A DNA stretch of 64,000 nucleotides, from assembly GCA_947471745.1 (NCBI GenBank), contig CANJKZ010000010.1, positions 1,831,501-1,895,500 of the forward strand, given 5' to 3'. The position numbers and the translations under genes were made by a program. This document shows positions 59,275 to 64,000 of this stretch, piece by piece; the first letter of the stretch is position 1, and every line of letters starts with the position of its first letter. Under the pieces are notes generated by a model. That model saw nothing but the letters and a program-made list of their open reading frames with translations, was not told the origin of the DNA and made no database searches. This stretch comes from Closterium sp. Naga37s-1. Its lineage: Eukaryota; Streptophyta; Zygnematophyceae; Desmidiales; Closteriaceae.

Positions 59275-61110
59275 GCAGCCGGTCGAAGGGTCGAAGCAGC
59301 TGGTCGACGACGTGGCCGTCGACGAGGAAGGAGAGCTGTCGGCAGGAGAAGAGTCCACCGATAGTGCTCGAGAAGCCTCAGCTGCGACGCACAGGTCGAA
59401 CTCGGAAGCCGCCGGAGCGGCTGGTCTTCCACGCTTGCCTGCCCCCAGCTGCCTTCCCCACGGTGTATGACGAAGCCGACGATGACCTGCTCTACGACGA
59501 CGCCGAAGATGACGTCGACCTGCCGGAGCTCGACCCCGACGTACACGCTGACCCCGAACACCGCTGGGACATCGCCACGATGACGGTGAAGGAGGCGCTG
59601 GCGAGCTGGAAGGGCGAGGCGGTGAAGGCCGCCATGGAAGAAGAGATCCGCAGCCTCATCGGCATGGGCACTTGGGAGCTGGTCGAACGCCCATGCGGGG
59701 TAAACATCATGAAGAACCAGTGGGTGGTGACGACCAAGTACCGCATCGACGGCACCGTCGAGTGCGAGAAGGCGAGGCTGGTCGGGAAGGGCTTCACGCA
59801 GGTGTACGGCGCCGACTACGACGAGACGTACTCGCCGGTGCGCAGCTACGGCACGCTGAGGATCTTCCTCAGCATTGTCGCCGTCCTCGACCTCAACCTG
59901 ATGCAGCTCGACATGAAGAACGCTTTCTTACAGAGTAAGCTCGACCGGGTGCTGTACATGTACCAGCCGAACTACTTCGACGATGGGACCGGCCGGGTGT
60001 GTAAGCTGATGAAAAGCCTCTACGAGCTGAAGCAGTCGCTACTGCTGTGGTACAGGGCTCTCGACAGTATGCTCCTGGGCGCTGGCTGGAAGAAGAGCCA
60101 GGTCGACACGGCGCTCTACTTCAAGGCCGGCGACGACGGAGTGACCTGCTGGGTGCTGGTCTACGTCGATGACCTGCTCGCCGCCAGCACCAGCACCGCG
60201 ATGCTGAAGGAGCTGAAGGAGCTGCTGGAGGCCGCCTTCGAGCTGCATGAGACCTCGCCGGTCGTGAAGTACCTCGGGCTGGAGATCGTGCGCGATATGC
60301 CAGCAAGGAAGCTGAGGCTGCACCTGCAGAACTACGCCGACAAGCTGCGCAGGCGCTTCATCGATGAGGAGCAAGGCGGGCGCATCCCGAAGACGCCGGT
60401 CTCGGTCGACGCCTACGTCGAGCTGACATTCGACAACGAGGAGGCGCAGGAGCGCGAGGAGGAGGAGTACCGGCAGAAGGTCGGCTCGCTTCAATTCGCC
60501 GCGACGACGACGAGGCCGGACATTGCGTTCACCTGCAGCAAGCTGGAGAGCGGCCTCACGGTGAGGAGCGGCCAGCACTGGCGCGAGGTCGACCGCTGCC
60601 TCGCCGACACCCGCGACACCGCCCTGGATTTCGGCGGTGGACCAGAGTCGCTGGAGCTGGTCGGCTATGTGGACGCCGACGACGCGGGCGACAAGCAGAA
60701 CCGGACGAGCACGGGCGGCTACGTGTTCGTCTACTGAGGGGCCGCTGTCTCCTAGTCGAGCTCGCCCATCAAGTGCGCAACATTGTCGTCGACCGAGTCG
60801 GAGTACGTGGCGGCCACTGATGCTGGCAAGGAGGGACGCCGAATTCGCTTCCTCCTTGCGGAATTCCAGCAGCTCGTCGCTGGGAAGCCGACCATTCTCC
60901 CTGTGGACAACAAGTCGGCAATCACGGTCGTTGAGGGCTTGGGGCTGATGGGCAACCTCAAGCACATGGAGTGACGCTATGCCTGGCTGCAGCACATGGT
61001 GAGGCGCGGGAAGTTCGTGCTGAAGTACATCCCGACCACCGAGCAGCCGGGAGACTTCCTGACGAAGGCGCTGCATTTTCAACCGGTGCTCTGTCGCCAT
61101 CGGCCAAGTT
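59271..61110 (+). pseudogene. Copia G reverse transcriptase and RNase H
   Basis: RT is well preserved: WKGEAVKAAMEEEIRSLIG, GTWELVERP, KARLVGKGFTQVYGADYDET, QLDMKNAFLQSKLDRVLYM, LVYVDDLLAAST with the YVDD site near 60165, and TRPDIAFTCSKL. RNase H follows (VGYVDADDAGDKQNRTSTGG, SSTESEYVAATDA, VDNKSAITVVEG, PGDFLTKAL) but is cut by TGA at 60735, TAG at 60753 and TGA at 60972. The first two replace Trp codons in YWGAAVSW. A continuous frame exists only up to 60737. Confidence 0.87.
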
Positions 61111-61284
61111 CGTCTGGCTGACGTCGGCGACGGCGATGATGACGTGCAGCAGTAGGTGTCGTGCCCTTCTGCACGGCTGGTGCGGTGACGGCGTGCTGTG
61201 TGTGGGGTGCACGCCGAGGACGAGTTTTCTCCGTGGAGTATTGCCGTGTGGGCTGGAGGCCCAAGCGTGAGCGTGGCAGGGGAG

Positions 61285-62279
61285 TGTTAACGGGAGAGGA
61301 GTGTTGGCCCCGCCCTCGCTTGTGCAACGCCGACGACTTGGTCGGATGTACTAGAGAAGCAGCCGACCGTTCACAGTGGGAGAGCTGCTCGACGGGCTTC
61401 GTCGAGATGCAGGGGATCGCTGTGGTGTTGCTGTCGACCTGGGAGCTCGACAGCTGCAGCTGACTGGGCTGGGCGACGGTTGGGCCATCGACCAGGAGGA
61501 GCAGTTCGACCGGGAGGTCGACGGTGCAGTCCGTCGTCCTGACAAGCGAGCAGCGGTCGAGGAGGGGAGCTCGGCGACAACAGCTGATAGTTCTGGTCGA
61601 CGGAGGGGTCCGTCGACCAGGGGGTGGCTCGACGGGAGCTGTGGTCGACCAGAGGCACCTGGTGGTCGACCAGAGGCACTTGGTGGTCGACCAGAGCACT
61701 TGGTGGTCGACCAGGTCGATCGGGTAATCTGCTCGAGGAGTTCTGCGGAGGCACGCGAACGTCGTCGAGGTCGCGATGGCGAAGGCGACTTCGGGCTGGT
61801 ATCCCGAAGTCGATGTGGCTCGTCAGGCGCAGACAACAGCCCACGGATGCACAACGAGGCGAGTCGGGCCAATCGTCTGCGCGCACCTGCGAGCGTGCGC
61901 ACTGCTGTCTTCTACGGGGCAACGCTGGACAGTCGCTCTGTTGCAGCGTTGGCACACCGTCGACCTGCTGTGTTGGCAGGTCGCCTTTCTGCAGTGCTGG
62001 CGTGGCTCCTCTACGCAACGTTGGCAGGCGGTCGACCATGCTGTGCTGGCGGTCGACCAGGCTAGCTGCAGAGTTGCTAGGTGCGTGATGTGGTCATTGT
62101 TGTCATTGCTTGTTCAATCATTCTTGAATGCAATCTTTGCTTAGTGAAACTCTTGCCGATTCATCCCGTGAATGCGCAAGCGCTAAGGAACTAAGCAAAG
62201 CTACGATCACTCCTAGTAGCTCGTGCCAACCCCCCCCCGTAGTCTAGCTCACTACTTTGTAGAGTGAATCTACGCAACA
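61285..62279 (+). repeat. 3' LTR of copia G
   Basis: 995 bp from TGTTAACGGGAGAG to CTACGCAACA, following the purine tract. It contains the same cacttggtggtcgacca repeat (about 61635-61715). Differences from the 5' LTR are scattered substitutions plus the poly-C length. Confidence 0.88.
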
Positions 62280-63458
62280 TGCACACCTATCTTGATTGTA
62301 TTTTCCCCAACTAGATTGCACAAATGTGGATTCTCAAACGATTTTAAAGAATGCTGATTGTACATACCATTGCAATCCTGATTATCACCATTTCCGCCAT
62401 ATACGTTTTGCCAAACCGCCATCACCACTCCACTCCTTGCCATGCCATCACGGCAACACAATTGTTATGATGCTCTCCCTCTTCCTTACCATACGGCTGC
62501 CTCTTCCGTGCCGTATCAGCCCCCTTTCTCCCTCCCCCCCAGCGCCTCCCCCCACCCACTCACACACAATTCTCCTCCACACCCTCCCTCCTCAAACCGC
62601 ATTCACCAGATAATATCTCAGTGCATGCTGCAATGGTGCTCCTCTCAGCAGGTCGCCCTCCTCTCCTCTCCTCTGAGGTCGTTATGTGTCACCAGTGCTC
62701 ACCACAATGCAGTTATGGATTCAGTATACCGTAGCAAGATTAGACAAAGGTTATTGCAGCTGCATCCCCTCACTGCACCCCCATCACTCTAGCAACGTAA
62801 TACGCCCCCCACCCTGCTTGTCGCTGCTGGTCACTCAGCTTCTGCTGTTGCATGGCACCGTCATCGTGTCTCTCTGAGCTCGAGAAGACGACCAAGGAGC
62901 AGGCATGGTTGAAAGGCATTCAAGGGCACGGGTAATGGGCAGGTGCAAGATATGCAGTAACAAAATGGTATGGATATGGTAGAGTTGTAGGATATGCAGT
63001 ATGGAATGAGGTATGTGATAAGGTACTAGACATAGGGTGAGGATTAGGCCACAGAAGATTTATCGATGCACCATCCTGCCATGAGGCGCTGATGAATAAT
63101 AAAGTGGAAGGGGACAGCAAGAGATACAAGGTGGCAAGGACTGCGAGAATAGCTTGGGGGTGTTGGAGAATGGGGAAGGCAAGACAACTGCAGGATGTGA
63201 AAGGTTGTTATGGGAAGGTGACAAGGAGGTGGAAATGGCTGTGAACACACTTTTGGGGATAAGAGTGGTACATAGTGAAGGGGAGGCATCAGTGAAAGGC
63301 GTGCATGAGCGCATGGCAGGCAACAGAGAAGGGCTGGCCTATTTGATAAAACTGCAACGTGGGATTCGTGTGATGAGATGTGGGATGAGACATGGGATGA
63401 GGAGCGCTTACCAAACTGGTCCATGGCTATCTTTTCCTGCTAAAGCGCACAAACTTAC
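62280..63458. other. Right flank of copia G without a recognisable gene
   Basis: No domain found. Pyrimidine-rich stretches at 62520-62620 look like intronic sequence on the plus strand. The block 63030-63110 (catcctgccatgaggcgctgatg) resembles the left flank of G near 54315. It could be intron or UTR of the minus-strand gene at the right end. Confidence 0.35.
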
Positions 63459-63563
63459 CAGTGGTGGTTGTGGTCACTGCAGCCTTCAGACTTCCAGCCA
63501 CTGCAGCACATGGCCCAACCAAACCCCCTCCTCTGGCTCGCCCTCTATGCTCAAAAGATCCTA
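63459..63563 (-). CDS. Possible internal exon of a minus-strand host gene
   Basis: On the minus strand an acceptor (catcacag) and an excellent donor (actg|gtaagt) bound 105 bases. They are open in the frame reading FEHRGRARGGGLVGPCAAVAG and ending in several Thr. No family recognised. Its phase does not join directly to the exon at 63723-63907, so another exon or a different boundary is needed. Confidence 0.35.
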
Positions 63564-63722
63564 CTGTGATGAGTGACAGCATGAGGGGCATGGCATGGCA
63601 CTGTTGATCCGCACAATCAAGGTAAACTGGATATAGAGAGTGAGATGCCCGTGCACATCCGCTGCATCATTACTCTCAGGAACGCATGAGCATGTAAGTT
63701 GTGACTGTTGTATGATGTGAAC

Positions 63723-63907
63723 CTTCCAGTTTGAATTTGCTGGTAACCGCCAGTGTAGCCATAATTGTACTGCCCGTGCCCCAAAGGAGGAGCATCGTTG
63801 GTGTTAGGGGGTTTAACTGGCATGGAGTGGAGTAGGGGGGAGTAGCGAGTAGCGAGTAACGGGTTGCACACGGGTGGGGGCAGGATGGTGGGGACAGAAG
63901 GGGGAAC
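63723..63907 (-). CDS. Possible exon of a minus-strand host gene running off the window
   Basis: Between an acceptor (tatgcccgcag) and a donor (ggaag|gttcac) the minus strand encodes a Pro-rich start (PPSVPTILPPPV), then KPPNTNDAPPLG and HGQYNYGYTGGYQQIQTG. The Tyr/Gly/Gln-rich composition is unlike the surrounding repeats. An ATG lies inside (63823). No family recognised, and the upstream part is beyond the window. Confidence 0.4.
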
Positions 63908-64000
63908 CTGCGGGCATATGAGGACAGAGTGAGTGGGGGTAGGATTGACGAGTAGGGATGGTAGCGAGCAGGAGGAGTAGCACACAGTGAAGGGGTGTGG

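Larger units (their letters stand above)
54927..62279 (+). mobile_element. Copia element G with about 1-kb LTRs
   Basis: Plus-strand copia of about 7.35 kb from a lineage distinct from A-F: LTRs 54927-55929 and 61285-62279, gag-protease-integrase-RT-RNase H in between, polypurine tract ggcaggggag (61275-61284). A target duplication is not clear (GCATG on the left, ACATG or TGCAC on the right). Multiple stops and frameshifts make it non-functional. The palindrome gtcgac is conspicuously common throughout. Confidence 0.88.

Overview
This window looks like a nuclear segment of a green-lineage eukaryote. A streptophyte alga, possibly a zygnematophyte such as Closterium, is my best guess, but the sequence alone does not settle it. 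The evidence is GC-rich host genes with many phase-consistent GT..AG introns, a plant-type plastid PpiC-rhodanese protein (STR12-like), a Golgi-type Sulfotransfer_2 enzyme, and a dense load of Ty1/copia elements. No bacterial operons, rRNA, tRNA or CRISPR arrays were seen.

Host-gene island (about 1.9-15 kb). Three intron-containing genes can be reconstructed exon by exon with matching splice phases. The first is a nine-exon type II membrane sulfotransferase of 1359 aa (+ strand, 1944-8933). The second is a four-exon cysteine-rich protein of unknown function, 498 aa (- strand, 9338-11527), convergent with the first. The third is a seven-exon PpiC-type isomerase/rhodanese protein of 345 aa (+ strand, 11974-14956), divergent from the second. 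Several introns carry partial copies ('echoes') of the head of the next exon just upstream of the real acceptor. At least two of these copies keep a usable AG.

Repeat region (15-62.3 kb). In order: a non-autonomous hAT element (15097-15926, perfect 8-bp target duplication) and a nearly complete copia element A (minus, 15945-22992, 133-bp LTRs, 5-bp target duplication), both nested in the 3' end of an older plus-strand copia element D; a 3'-truncated copia B (minus, 23.45-28.65 kb); an hAT-transposase fragment (30.5-31.7 kb); a decayed LINE (minus, about 32-37.4 kb) with a substituted catalytic YADD; a single long copia gag-pol ORF F (minus, 38.2-42.3 kb) carrying an in-frame 195-bp MITE-like insertion in its reverse transcriptase; copia C (plus, 42.7-47.83 kb), which ends in a 329-bp-arm foldback; a solo 3' copia end (48.8 kb); copia E (minus, 49.0-53.8 kb), which lacks capsid gag and RT; and a long-LTR copia G (plus, 54.9-62.3 kb) of a different lineage, with many stops and frameshifts. 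A, B, C and E form one family, with short LTRs (127-133 bp, TGTCA...TGACA-like), a GC-rich leader, a non-canonical Cys/His module and a long Gly/Glu/Ala-rich integrase-RT linker.

The right end (62.3-64 kb) holds unrecognised sequence and two plausible minus-strand exons of a host gene that runs off the window.
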